Assembly: GCF_002778315.1 (NCBI RefSeq) | Contig: NZ_NESA01000001.1 | Coordinates: forward strand, 186,001-250,000 | Reading direction: 5' to 3' | DNA: 64,000 nucleotides | Source: Limnohabitans sp. JirII-31 | GTDB lineage: Bacteria; Pseudomonadota; Gammaproteobacteria; Burkholderiales; Burkholderiaceae_C | In this document: positions 42,986 through 51,207 of the stretch, piece after piece | Layout: the number at the start of each line of letters is the position of its first letter | How positions within the stretch are numbered: position 1 is the first letter of the stretch | Translations under genes and position numbers: made by a program | Notes under the pieces: generated by a model | Database searches by the model: none | What the model was told of the DNA's origin: nothing | The model's input: only the letters and a program-made list of their open reading frames with translations

Positions 42986-44029
42986 ATGTTGATTCGTCGA
43001 CTCATTAGGGGTGCCCGCATGCTGCCCGGACTGGTGTCCGATGGATGGACGCGTCAATACGAAGACGCTCGCATCATCCTGGAGCAAAACGGAGATGTCC
43101 ATTATTTGAATGTGACCGCGCGGGTGCAACGTGCTTTGGTGCGTTCTGGCATCGTGGTCACAGGAGCCATGCTGATTGCAATTTTGGTGTTGTTGTTCAC
43201 CAGCGTCAGCCTGATGATGAGTCGTGCCAAATTGGAGCGCTCACATGAAGAGGTGTACCGTGCTTTGTTGAGCAGTGCCGCAGATTCAGAGCAGGGTGAA
43301 GTGCTGTCGATGAACGATGAGCAAATGGTCGCGTTGGCTCAAACCATCCGTGATCGAGACATGAGCATCCGCCGTTTTGTAGACACGTCGATGGTTGCTG
43401 TGTCACAAGAGAACGTGACGATGAAGTCGCAACTGGAGTCTTCCGGATTGACCGAGAAGATTGTCAAGATCATTCAGCAAAACGCAGCCAATGGTGGTTT
43501 CAACATCGATGACGATGTGAAGGGTAACCCGTTGTTGCGTGGCAAAGTGGCAGACCAGTTGGCCACCAACCGTTCTTTGCGCGAGGTGTTGTATGCCTTG
43601 CCTAGTTTGATGCCTGTGCCCAATTACAGCGTCACCTCAGATTTCGGCATTCGTCGCCACCCGATCACGGGTCAGACGCATTTCCACACAGGCTTGGATA
43701 TGTTGAGCCAAACAGGCGATGAAAAAGTGCACCCCGTCAAGCCTGGCATTGTGGTGTTGGCTCAATACCACCAGCAGTACGGCAACACAGTGGTGATTCG
43801 CCACACCAATGGCGTGGAATCTTTGTATGGGCATTTGGCCAACATCGATGTGAAGTTGGGTGACAAAGTCACCACCGACTCGGTGCTGGGCAACATTGGC
43901 AGCACAGGGTCTTCGTCAACGGGCAAGCATTTGCATTTGGAAATCTTGATTGGCGGCTATCCCGTCAATCCTCAAAAAGTTATACGGACGGCACAATATG
44001 TTCAACAAATCCAAAACCAGCAACACTAA
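42986..44029 (+). CDS. Membrane-anchored M23 peptidase (LytM/LmdC-like)
   Basis: A 347-residue protein with a cytoplasmic N-terminus, one membrane helix at about 54-77, a periplasmic helical segment (~80-190) and a C-terminal M23 domain. Zinc ligands are visible: H-x3-D in F-H-T-G-L-D near residue 236 and H-L-H-L-E-I near 311. M23 enzymes cut peptidoglycan cross-links, or act as regulators when degenerate; here the motifs are intact. The gene lies between two bactofilins and overlaps the second by 32 bp, so its product is probably held by the bactofilin scaffold and shapes the cell. Confidence 0.9.
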   Translation: MLIRRLIRGARMLPGLVSDGWTRQYEDARIILEQNGDVHYLNVTARVQRALVRSGIVVTGAMLIAILVLLFTSVSLMMSRAKLERSHEEVYRALLSSAADSEQGEVLSMNDEQMVALAQTIRDRDMSIRRFVDTSMVAVSQENVTMKSQLESSGLTEKIVKIIQQNAANGGFNIDDDVKGNPLLRGKVADQLATNRSLREVLYALPSLMPVPNYSVTSDFGIRRHPITGQTHFHTGLDMLSQTGDEKVHPVKPGIVVLAQYHQQYGNTVVIRHTNGVESLYGHLANIDVKLGDKVTTDSVLGNIGSTGSSSTGKHLHLEILIGGYPVNPQKVIRTAQYVQQIQNQQH

Positions 44030-44468
44030 TCTCCCCAGCGACAGCGCCTCAGAGCTTAGCGTTGAGAACGATGTGCAAGAGTCGGCTCAGCAGGCCGCTG
44101 CGTCAGCACCTGTTATTTCACAGAGAAACACCATGATGGACATGATTTCAACCACCGCTTCCAAGCCGTCTATCCTGAGTGAAGGCTTCTCCTTCCGTGG
44201 TGAAATTTCTGCCAAAGGTGCGATTCATGTGGAGGGTTCGTTGAACGGCCAAATCCAGGTGGATGAGCTCACGATTGGTGCACGCGGTCAGGTTGACGGG
44301 GTTGTGACGTGCAGCAGTTTGCATATCAAGGGCAAGTTTTCAGGCACGGCCACTTGCAACGAGTTGATCGTGACTTCTTCTGCATCTGTTGACGGCCACG
44401 TGGTATACCAAACACTGTCAGTCCAGAAGGGCGCATCGATCAAAGGTGAACTGCTGCTGGTGAAGTGA
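43998..44468 (+). CDS. Second bactofilin
   Basis: A 156-residue bactofilin with a longer N-terminal tail (~60 residues, Ser/Ala/Asn-rich) before the beta-helix (I-L-S-E-G-F-S-F-R-G-E-I, G-A-I-H-V-E-G-S-L-N-G-Q-I). Its start lies inside the end of the M23 gene, so the two are translated in close coupling. Two different bactofilins flanking one peptidase suggest a mixed filament or two localisation zones. Confidence 0.88.
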   Translation: MFNKSKTSNTNLPSDSASELSVENDVQESAQQAAASAPVISQRNTMMDMISTTASKPSILSEGFSFRGEISAKGAIHVEGSLNGQIQVDELTIGARGQVDGVVTCSSLHIKGKFSGTATCNELIVTSSASVDGHVVYQTLSVQKGASIKGELLLVK

Positions 44469-44505
44469 TCAGCTTGACTTGTCACTTTTTGACTCTTAGG
44501 TCGCC

Positions 44506-45267
44506 ATGACACCAGTTGAACAAGAATCCACCATCAATGGTGCTGCCCTGCGTTTGGCCCGTGAGGCGCGTGGTTGGACCTTGAGTGACATGGCGACGCG
44601 CTCTTGCATGTCGATCCGTCAGATTCGTCAGCTGGAAGAGGGCGGCTCTAGTTCTTTTTACAGTGTCAGCGTCAAACTCACAGCCGTTAAAAAAGTTGGC
44701 AGTTTATTAGGGCTGACGCAAGAGCAATGGTTCATTGCACCTGCCGTGGCCTTGTCGACGGAGACGGCGGTGGCCATGGTGTCGCAAGCTGAAACTGATG
44801 CATTGACCCACGTATCGTCTTTCTCAGAGTCGCCGCCGACAGCGCTTGAGGCCGGTTCAGACACCCCGATGTTTATTCCGCCACCGCAAAACGAAGCCTC
44901 GGTGTCAGCATCAAAACCCAAAGTTTCCCTGTGGGCTATTTTGGGTCTGTTTGCAGCGGCTTTGGGTGTGGCAGTCGTGATGCGACCCGCGCCTGAGTCT
45001 GTTGCCACAGAGTCCGCACCGCCTCCGGTGCTGATGGTGCCAAATGGTGAGCCAGAGGCGGCGGACAAGGTCGCCACTGCTTCTGATGTTGCACCTGTTG
45101 TCGAGGCGGCCAGCGCCGCCGTGACGTCTGCCGCTGCAAAGGTGTGGACTTCAGGTGTGACGGCATCTGCCAGTGCAGCGCGGCCCGCGGCGTCAAATGC
45201 TGTAGCGCCTGCGTCTGCCTCTGCGGCTTCCGCACCGGTTACAGCGGCGTCAGCCAAATCTCTTTGA
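44506..45267 (+). CDS. Membrane-anchored HTH protein, RodZ-like
   Basis: A 253-residue protein with an N-terminal Cro/C1-type helix-turn-helix (about residues 13-70, A-L-R-L-A-R-E-A-R-G-W-T-L), a linker, one membrane helix at ~141-159 and an Ala/Ser/Val-rich periplasmic tail of ~95 residues. This is the RodZ layout, in which the HTH contacts cytoskeletal protein rather than DNA, but the periplasmic beta domain of RodZ is absent. It follows the second bactofilin by 37 bp. I infer a structural role in the bactofilin module. Confidence 0.75.
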   Translation: MTPVEQESTINGAALRLAREARGWTLSDMATRSCMSIRQIRQLEEGGSSSFYSVSVKLTAVKKVGSLLGLTQEQWFIAPAVALSTETAVAMVSQAETDALTHVSSFSESPPTALEAGSDTPMFIPPPQNEASVSASKPKVSLWAILGLFAAALGVAVVMRPAPESVATESAPPPVLMVPNGEPEAADKVATASDVAPVVEAASAAVTSAAAKVWTSGVTASASAARPAASNAVAPASASAASAPVTAASAKSL

Positions 45268-45324
45268 TTGCTTGCGCGGGGTGCAGCAAAGCTGCGCGTC
45301 CCGCAGGGCGCATGTATCACCCGT

Positions 45325-46425
45325 TTATTGCTTAGCCCCTAACGCCAAAGCCTCTTGACGACTGATCTCCAGTGCTTCTGCTGTAGCTGCCGGCATAGGC
45401 CATCCTGCCATGTGTTGCAGGCATAAGCTGCGCATGGCATCTACCCACTGCGGGCTGTCGTTGAGGCACGGGATGTAGTGGAAGGTGTCTCCGCCTGCGG
45501 CATGAAACGCTTCTTGGGCTTCTTGCGCGATTTCTTCCAAGGTTTCTAGGCAGTCACTGGTAAAGCCGGGACAAATCAAATCTACCCGTTTCACACCTTG
45601 TTGTGCCATGGCGATGAGGGTGGGTTCTGTGTAGGGCTCCAGCCACTTGGCTTTGCCAAAGCGCGATTGAAAGGTGACTTGGTATTGGTCTTTGCGCAGC
45701 CCCAAAGCCTCGCCCAAAAGACGCGCCGTTTTGTAACACTCGCAATGGTAAGGGTCGCCCAACTGCAGGGTGCGCTCAGGCACGCCATGAAAGCTCATCA
45801 CCAACCGTTCAGCTTGACCGTGTTCAGCCCAGTGGTGGCGCACGCGCTCGGCCAACGCGGTGATGTAGCCTGGATCGTCATGGTAGTGGTTGATGAAGCG
45901 AAACTCAGGGAGCAGGCGAGTCTGTAAGCCCCAGCTGTAGACCGCATCGAACACGCTGGCGGTGGTGGTGCCAGAGTATTGCGGGTAGGCAGGCAGCAGC
46001 AGAACGCGCGTGGCACCCTGGGCTTTGAGCGCGTTGAGTTGAGTAGGGATGTCGTGGCTGCCATAGCGCATGGCGTAATCGACGATCACATCTTGGCCAT
46101 GTGCATGGAACGCTTGTTGCAAGGCTTGGGCCTGACGTTCAGTCCAGACCTTGAGGGGGGAGCCTTCAGCGGTCCAAATGCTCGCGTATTTCTGAGCCGA
46201 CTTGGCAGGACGAATACGCAAGATGATGCCGTGCAGGATAGCCAGCCAGATCAGGCGTGGAATTTCTACCACGCGTCGGTCACCTAAAAATTCAGCCAAG
46301 TAGGTGCGCAGGGCCTTGGCCGTTGGGGCGTCAGGGGTCCCCAGGTTGCACAGCAAGACGGCGGTGCGCGGGGCTTGTCCATGGCGGAACGAGGGTTCGG
46401 GGGAGAAAGCAGGTTTAAACAGCAT
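45325..46425 (-). CDS. hemH: Ferrochelatase
   Basis: A 366-residue ferrochelatase inserting iron into protoporphyrin IX, the last step of heme synthesis. The open frame runs about 165 bp further upstream over the neighbouring gene, but the start at 46425 gives a normal N-terminus. A-V-L-L-C-N-L-G-T-P-D-A-P near residue 21 and the catalytic histidine in S-F-H-G-V-P-E-R near 212 followed by Y-H-C-E-C are typical. Only 19 bp separate it from the divergent HAD gene, so its promoter probably lies within that gene. Confidence 0.92.
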   Translation of the reverse strand: MLFKPAFSPEPSFRHGQAPRTAVLLCNLGTPDAPTAKALRTYLAEFLGDRRVVEIPRLIWLAILHGIILRIRPAKSAQKYASIWTAEGSPLKVWTERQAQALQQAFHAHGQDVIVDYAMRYGSHDIPTQLNALKAQGATRVLLLPAYPQYSGTTTASVFDAVYSWGLQTRLLPEFRFINHYHDDPGYITALAERVRHHWAEHGQAERLVMSFHGVPERTLQLGDPYHCECYKTARLLGEALGLRKDQYQVTFQSRFGKAKWLEPYTEPTLIAMAQQGVKRVDLICPGFTSDCLETLEEIAQEAQEAFHAAGGDTFHYIPCLNDSPQWVDAMRSLCLQHMAGWPMPAATAEALEISRQEALALGAKQ

Positions 46426-46444
46426 GCGGTATTCTCGCCCAGCC

Positions 46445-47140
46445 ATGATTGACCCCACCCAAATACACGCCATCACGTTCGACCTCGACGACACCTTGTG
46501 GCCCATTGCGCCCACCATCGCCCATGCAGACCAAGTGCTTGCCGAGTGGCTGGCCACCCATGCGCCGCAAACAGCGCGCTTATCTGCCAATTTGGAGGTG
46601 CGACGCGAGATTCGTGCTTTGATTGATGCCCGTCATCCCGAGCGCAGCCATGACTTGAGTTTTTTGCGTTTGGCATCGATTCGGGAGAGCCTGCGCCGTG
46701 CAGGTGAGGCTGAGCATTTGGCTGAGGCTGCGTTTGATGCCTTTTTTGCCGCACGCAACCAGGTATTTGTGTTCGACGGGGTGGTGCAGGCCTTGTCGCG
46801 TTTGGCAGCACGCTATCCCTTGGTGGCGGTGTCTAACGGCAATGCAGATGTGTTTCGCACGCCAGTGGGGCCTTATTTTCAAGCCTCGGTGAGCGCACGT
46901 GACTGCGGTGTGGCCAAGCCCGATCCGCGCATTTTTGAAGCTGCGGCACGCCAACTCGGTCTGCCCCCAGAAGCGGTGCTGCACGTAGGTGACGATGCCT
47001 TGGCTGATGCGGTGGGCGCACGTGGGGTGGGCATGCAGACGGTCTGGGTCAATACCCATGCCCGTGATTGGACACACGACTCGCCCCAGCCCTTGACCTT
47101 GTCAGAGGTGACGCAACTGTGCGATTACCTGTTGCCCTGA
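46445..47140 (+). CDS. HAD-superfamily hydrolase
   Basis: A 231-residue phosphatase of HAD subfamily IA. Motif I D-L-D-D-T-L-W near residue 13, motif II S-N-G-N-A near 137, the Lys in A-K-P-D-P-R near 158 and motif IV G-D-D-A-L-A-D near 183 are intact. It likely dephosphorylates a small metabolite; the substrate cannot be told. Its 3' end overlaps the convergent hpnE gene by 39 bp. Confidence 0.85.
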   Translation: MIDPTQIHAITFDLDDTLWPIAPTIAHADQVLAEWLATHAPQTARLSANLEVRREIRALIDARHPERSHDLSFLRLASIRESLRRAGEAEHLAEAAFDAFFAARNQVFVFDGVVQALSRLAARYPLVAVSNGNADVFRTPVGPYFQASVSARDCGVAKPDPRIFEAAARQLGLPPEAVLHVGDDALADAVGARGVGMQTVWVNTHARDWTHDSPQPLTLSEVTQLCDYLLP

Positions 47141-48373
47141 ACGTACTGCGCCTTCCAGGGTCGACGGGTAGGGCCCCCGAACGTAGTCGCCGCAGGCAAA
47201 GAGGTGAGGTGCAATGCAGGTTTCAGGCCGCACGAGATCGGGCAGGCAGGCCAGGGTGGCTTGTTTTTCGACCACAGTTTGCACGATGCTGAGATGCAGC
47301 CAGCCCAATTGCTGAGCGACTTGCTGTTGCACACGTTCAGCGATGTCGTGGCGTTCTCCCTGACTGGCGCTGACCACGCAGGCCAACAAGCCGGCTTGTT
47401 GTGTCAACACACCGCGATCAAACACAAACTGAGCTGGCTGCTGGGCACTGCTGTGCAGGGCCACCATGGGCTGAGTGAGGCCTGCAAACGCTTTGTCTGT
47501 GCAATGCAGGTAGACGGTGGTGATCGCGGTGTGCGTGAGGGCTGCTGCCTGTTGTGACCAATGCGGATGCTGTGTTGCGGTCAAACGCGCTGCTTCTCGC
47601 GCGGTGCAGGCCAGCACCAGAGCTTGCCCTGGCTGAGGTTGAAACTCTGGGAGCATCATGTCTTCGGCGGTGATGCGATGGCCCAGGTGAATGTGCGCAC
47701 CTTGCCTTTGTAACCAGCGCAGGCAGGTTTCGGGGAACAAAGCGCCAAGGTCGCACGTGGGTATTAGCAGATCAGCACTGCCCGGGCCACCCAATAGTGC
47801 GTCGTGCAGAACGCGTAAAAAAACCAGGGCACTGGCTTCGTGCAAAGGTGTGTTGAGTGCCGACAGGCACAACGGCTCAATCAGTTGTTCACATACGCTG
47901 GGTGACAATTTGCTGTGAGTACACAACTGGGTCACTGTCCAGTCACTGGGGCATATGAAGCCATTGCGGTGCCATTGCCAACAGGCGTAGAGCAGATGAG
48001 TTTTGTCATGCCAGGTCCATCCACGTGCTCGTGCGATGCCTGCCAGCACGTTCCAAGGCGCGGGGCCATCGGGCAATGCGAGCCCTTGACCGTTGGCAAA
48101 TTGCAGGTTCAGTGGCATGCGCTTGAGCAAGGCTTCGGGTTCTAAGCCCACTGTGCGCATCAAGGCCAGTGTGTCTCGGTAGGCGCCAATCAACACGTGT
48201 TGACCGTTGTCGAGTGGATGACCAGCAAAGGTCTGTGGCAGTTTGCGGGCGCGTCCTCCGCTGATATGGGCTGTTTCGTAAAGGTGGACCTGCATGCCAT
48301 GCTGCACGGCAGCGACTGCAGCAGCCAGTCCAGCCCAGCCGGCGCCCACGATGCGGACTTGTTTCATGGACAC
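47102..48373 (-). CDS. hpnE: Hydroxysqualene dehydroxylase
   Basis: A 423-residue FAD-dependent amine-oxidase-fold protein with the dinucleotide motif G-A-G-W-A-G-L-A-A-A near residue 11 and the ring of C-terminal residues (C-G-D-Y-V-R-G-P-Y-P-S-T-L-E-G-A) near 400 that closes the flavin site. In the three-step bacterial squalene route HpnE reduces hydroxysqualene to squalene with FADH2. It is the last gene of hpnC-hpnD-hpnE, 6 bp after hpnD. Confidence 0.9.
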   Translation of the reverse strand: MSMKQVRIVGAGWAGLAAAVAAVQHGMQVHLYETAHISGGRARKLPQTFAGHPLDNGQHVLIGAYRDTLALMRTVGLEPEALLKRMPLNLQFANGQGLALPDGPAPWNVLAGIARARGWTWHDKTHLLYACWQWHRNGFICPSDWTVTQLCTHSKLSPSVCEQLIEPLCLSALNTPLHEASALVFLRVLHDALLGGPGSADLLIPTCDLGALFPETCLRWLQRQGAHIHLGHRITAEDMMLPEFQPQPGQALVLACTAREAARLTATQHPHWSQQAAALTHTAITTVYLHCTDKAFAGLTQPMVALHSSAQQPAQFVFDRGVLTQQAGLLACVVSASQGERHDIAERVQQQVAQQLGWLHLSIVQTVVEKQATLACLPDLVRPETCIAPHLFACGDYVRGPYPSTLEGAVRSGQQVIAQLRHL

Positions 48374-48379
48374 CCTGGT

Positions 48380-49219
48380 TTAGAAGCGCCCGAGAGCTTG
48401 CATCTTCCAGGCCAGCCAGAGCTTGCGCAGAGGTGTCAGTGCCACACGCTGTTGCAGCACGGGAAATTTCTGGGCTTCGATTTCCCGCAACAATGTGCGG
48501 TAGATGCTGGCCATCATCAACCCCGGTTTTTGGGTTTGCCAATCTGCAGTGCGCAGTTGGCCCAAAGCCTGGTCGTACAAGGCATGGGCACGTTGGGCTT
48601 GGAACTGCATCAGCGCTTGAAAGCGCTCTGAGTCAAGACGGTTGAGCACCTCGTGTGCTTTCACATCGAATTGCTGTAATTCAGACATCGGCAGATAAAT
48701 GCGTCCACGCAAGGCGTCTTCGCCCACATCACGGATGATGTTGGTGAGTTGAAATGCCTGCCCCAGCGTGTGTGCGTAATCGGTGGTGGCGGGATCCGTC
48801 TGGCCAAAGATTCGTGCCGATACCTCGCCAACAACGCCGGCGACCAAATGGCAGTATCGGGTGAGGTTGGGGTAGTCGAGGTAACGGGTTTGTGTGAGGT
48901 CCATTTCGCACCCCTCGATCACTGACTGCAACATGGTCTCTTCAATGCCGAATTCTGCACACAGTGGTTGCAGAGCTTGCATCACTGGGTGCTGTGGATG
49001 ACCCGCGAAGGCTTGGTGTACTTCGTTGCGCCACCAAGCCAGTTTGGTCTGCGCGACGCCTGGATCGCTGACTTCATCCACCACATCGTCGACCTCGCGG
49101 CAAAACGCATAGAACGCTGTGATCGCTGCACGTCGCTGAGGTGGCAAAAACAAGAAAGCGTAATAAAAGCTGCTGCCTGAAGCCGCAGCTTTTTGTTGAA
49201 CGTATTGTTGAGGTGTCAT
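48380..49219 (-). CDS. hpnD: Presqualene diphosphate synthase
   Basis: A 279-residue trans-isoprenyl diphosphate synthase. The start at 49219 removes an unlikely extension and begins M-T-P-Q-Q-Y-V. The first Asp-rich motif is F-C-R-E-V-D-D-V-V-D-E near residue 41 and the second is D-V-G-E-D-A-L near 166. HpnD condenses two farnesyl diphosphates into presqualene diphosphate. It lies 32 bp after hpnC in the same operon. Confidence 0.9.
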   Translation of the reverse strand: MTPQQYVQQKAAASGSSFYYAFLFLPPQRRAAITAFYAFCREVDDVVDEVSDPGVAQTKLAWWRNEVHQAFAGHPQHPVMQALQPLCAEFGIEETMLQSVIEGCEMDLTQTRYLDYPNLTRYCHLVAGVVGEVSARIFGQTDPATTDYAHTLGQAFQLTNIIRDVGEDALRGRIYLPMSELQQFDVKAHEVLNRLDSERFQALMQFQAQRAHALYDQALGQLRTADWQTQKPGLMMASIYRTLLREIEAQKFPVLQQRVALTPLRKLWLAWKMQALGRF

Positions 49220-49251
49220 GAAGGACCCATTATCTGGGTTGTTGAAGACGG

Positions 49252-50007
49252 CTACATGCGCAAGCAACGCCAGGCAATGCACAGCAGATCTGTACGGTTG
49301 AGGCGAGGGCGATTTTGCTCAGCCTCCAGTTTGTCCAAAATTCGCAGTCCGCCTTGGACAACTGCACGCAGCTCCCATCCTGCGCGCCCTTGGACACGCT
49401 TGGCCAAAGGCGCGCCCTGGTTCATCAGCGCGCGAGCAAACTGGAGTTCTTCTTCAAGGGCGTGAGCTTGTGGCAAATAGTTGCGCCCACGTGCTAAATC
49501 AAGTGGGCGGTCTTGCCAAAAATTGATCAGTTGCAACGCGGTGCAAATGGCATCGCTTTGATGCAGCGAGGTGTTGTCACTCACCCCGTACAAATGCAGC
49601 ATCAGCCGCCCTACGGGGTTGGCTGAGCGACGGCAGTAATCCAGCAGTTCAGCGCGGTTGCGGTAGCCTTGACCGACGCTGGTATAGACCACGTCTTGTT
49701 CGAAGGCATCCAATAAATCGTGCAGAGGTTGGGCTGGCAACTGATGCTGTTGGACGGCATGTGCGAGGGCCGCAAATAACGCGGGCCAGCGTTGGCTTGG
49801 TGTCGTTGAGCCTGCTAAGCAGAGGTTTAAATCTGCGCGGTATTCGGCCAAGTCGTTGAGGCGGTGGTGTGCCGGGGCGTCACCTTCGTCGGCGATGTCG
49901 TCAGCCGTACGGGCGAAGTGATACAGCGCCGCCACGGCGGGGCGCAGATGGGCCGGACACAGCCAGGACGCAACAGGGAAATTTTCGTAATGATCAATGC
50001 TTGCCAT
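49252..50007 (-). CDS. hpnC: Hydroxysqualene synthase
   Basis: A 251-residue squalene/phytoene synthase family member. The ATG at 50007 is preferred (M-A-S-I-D-H-Y-E-N-F-P-V-A-S). The Asp-rich motif is A-R-T-A-D-D-I-A-D-E-G near residue 34; the second region N-F-W-Q-D-R-P-L-D-L-A-R-G-R near 157 is the HpnC form. HpnC turns presqualene diphosphate into hydroxysqualene. First gene of the operon; no squalene-hopene cyclase is in the window. Confidence 0.88.
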   Translation of the reverse strand: MASIDHYENFPVASWLCPAHLRPAVAALYHFARTADDIADEGDAPAHHRLNDLAEYRADLNLCLAGSTTPSQRWPALFAALAHAVQQHQLPAQPLHDLLDAFEQDVVYTSVGQGYRNRAELLDYCRRSANPVGRLMLHLYGVSDNTSLHQSDAICTALQLINFWQDRPLDLARGRNYLPQAHALEEELQFARALMNQGAPLAKRVQGRAGWELRAVVQGGLRILDKLEAEQNRPRLNRTDLLCIAWRCLRM

Positions 50008-50025
50008 GTGAAGAGGGATTGTCGC

Positions 50026-50053
50026 TTGACAGTTTTTTTTCACTCGCTAGAAT
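50026..50053 (+). promoter_or_regulatory. Sigma-70-type promoter of the RND efflux operon
   Basis: A perfect -35 TTGACA (50026-50031) and a near-consensus -10 TAGAAT (50048-50053) are separated by 16 bp and point toward the membrane-fusion gene starting at 50090. Just downstream, overlapping the expected start of transcription, is a repeat-rich segment around 50057-50073 (CCAGTCAGTCA) that could be a repressor site, although the palindrome is imperfect. Confidence 0.6.
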
Positions 50054-50089
50054 TACTAACCAGTCAGTCATTAAATTTTTGAATACTTT

Positions 50090-51199
50090 ATGCCGTACAA
50101 ATTCTCTACTTTGATTTACTTTGTGGTGTCTGCCCTGTGTGCGCTGATGCTGTCGGCTTGTCATAAGGCTGAACCTTTGCAAGAACCTGTGCGCGCTGTG
50201 AAGGTCATGACCGTGGGGTCGGTGAGTTCAGATTTGGATTTGGAATTTTCGGGTGAGATTCGTGCGCGCGTGGAGACAGGTTTGGGTTTTCGCATCGCTG
50301 GAAAATTACTCAGCCGTTCAGTCGAATTGGGACAACGTGTCAAAGCAGGCCAAGAGCTGGCGCACATTGATGCACAAGACTACCGTTTGGCATCTGATGC
50401 CACAGCAGCACAAGTGTTGGTGGCGCAGACCAACCGTGATTTGGCTGGGGCTGATTTGAAGCGTTATCAAGATCTATACAAACAAGGCTTCATCAGTTCG
50501 GCCGAGTTGGAGCGTCGTGAGGCCGCGTACAAATCTGCTCAGGCCCAATGGCAACAGGCGCAAGCCCAAAACGCAGTGCAAGGCAACCAGTCAAGCTACA
50601 CCCGCTTGCTGGCGGATGGCGCAGGCGTGATCACTGCGGTGGACGCCAGTGCAGGTCAAGTCTTGGCCGCCGGCCAGTCGGTGGTAAGGCTGGCGCTGGA
50701 CGGTCCACGGGATGTGGTGTTCTCGGTGCCAGAAGACAAACTGCCGGCCCTCAAACCAGGAAGCGTTGTGGCGGTTCGGCTGTGGAACAGCGGCAAAACC
50801 TTGCAAGCCAAAGTGCGTGATGTATCCGCCAGTGCCGATCCTGTGACCCGCTCTTTCGTGGTCAAAGCGATGTTGCCGTCTGGCTTAGGGCGCGATGAGG
50901 CCGATGTGGTGCTGGGTGCTACCGTGACGGTGACTTTGCCTTCTATGGCGGCTGCGTCTGGTGTTGCCGTGGTGAAGTTGCCCACCAGCGCCTTGCGTCA
51001 AGAGGGCGGTGCGACATCGGTCTGGTTGCTTGACCCGCAAACCATGACGGTGAAACCACAAGCGGTCGATGTCCATACTGCTGATGGCAACGATGCTGTG
51101 GTCAGCGCCGGGCTGAAGAATGGCGACCAAGTGGTGGTGTCGGGCGTGCATGTGCTGAACCCGGGACAAAAGGTCTCGCTTTACCAGGCCCGCAAGTGA
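50090..51199 (+). CDS. RND efflux membrane fusion protein (lipoprotein)
   Basis: A 369-residue periplasmic adaptor. The N-terminus is a lipoprotein signal with lipobox L-S-A-C and C24 as the modified residue. Hairpin and lipoyl regions are visible: S-V-E-L-G-Q-R-V-K-A-G-Q near residue 76, a coiled-coil ~95-150 and the beta-barrel ~200-330. It links the pump at 51208 to an outer-membrane channel not encoded here. No ribosome binding site stands out upstream. Confidence 0.88.
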   Translation: MPYKFSTLIYFVVSALCALMLSACHKAEPLQEPVRAVKVMTVGSVSSDLDLEFSGEIRARVETGLGFRIAGKLLSRSVELGQRVKAGQELAHIDAQDYRLASDATAAQVLVAQTNRDLAGADLKRYQDLYKQGFISSAELERREAAYKSAQAQWQQAQAQNAVQGNQSSYTRLLADGAGVITAVDASAGQVLAAGQSVVRLALDGPRDVVFSVPEDKLPALKPGSVVAVRLWNSGKTLQAKVRDVSASADPVTRSFVVKAMLPSGLGRDEADVVLGATVTVTLPSMAAASGVAVVKLPTSALRQEGGATSVWLLDPQTMTVKPQAVDVHTADGNDAVVSAGLKNGDQVVVSGVHVLNPGQKVSLYQARK

Positions 51200-51207
51200 G
51201 ATTGAGC

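Noticed and set aside
45276..45304. Hairpin between the RodZ-like gene and hemH as a terminator
   Set aside because: GCGGG/CCCGC and GCAGC/GCTGC arms are visible but with unequal internal loops and no T-run; too weak to annotate.
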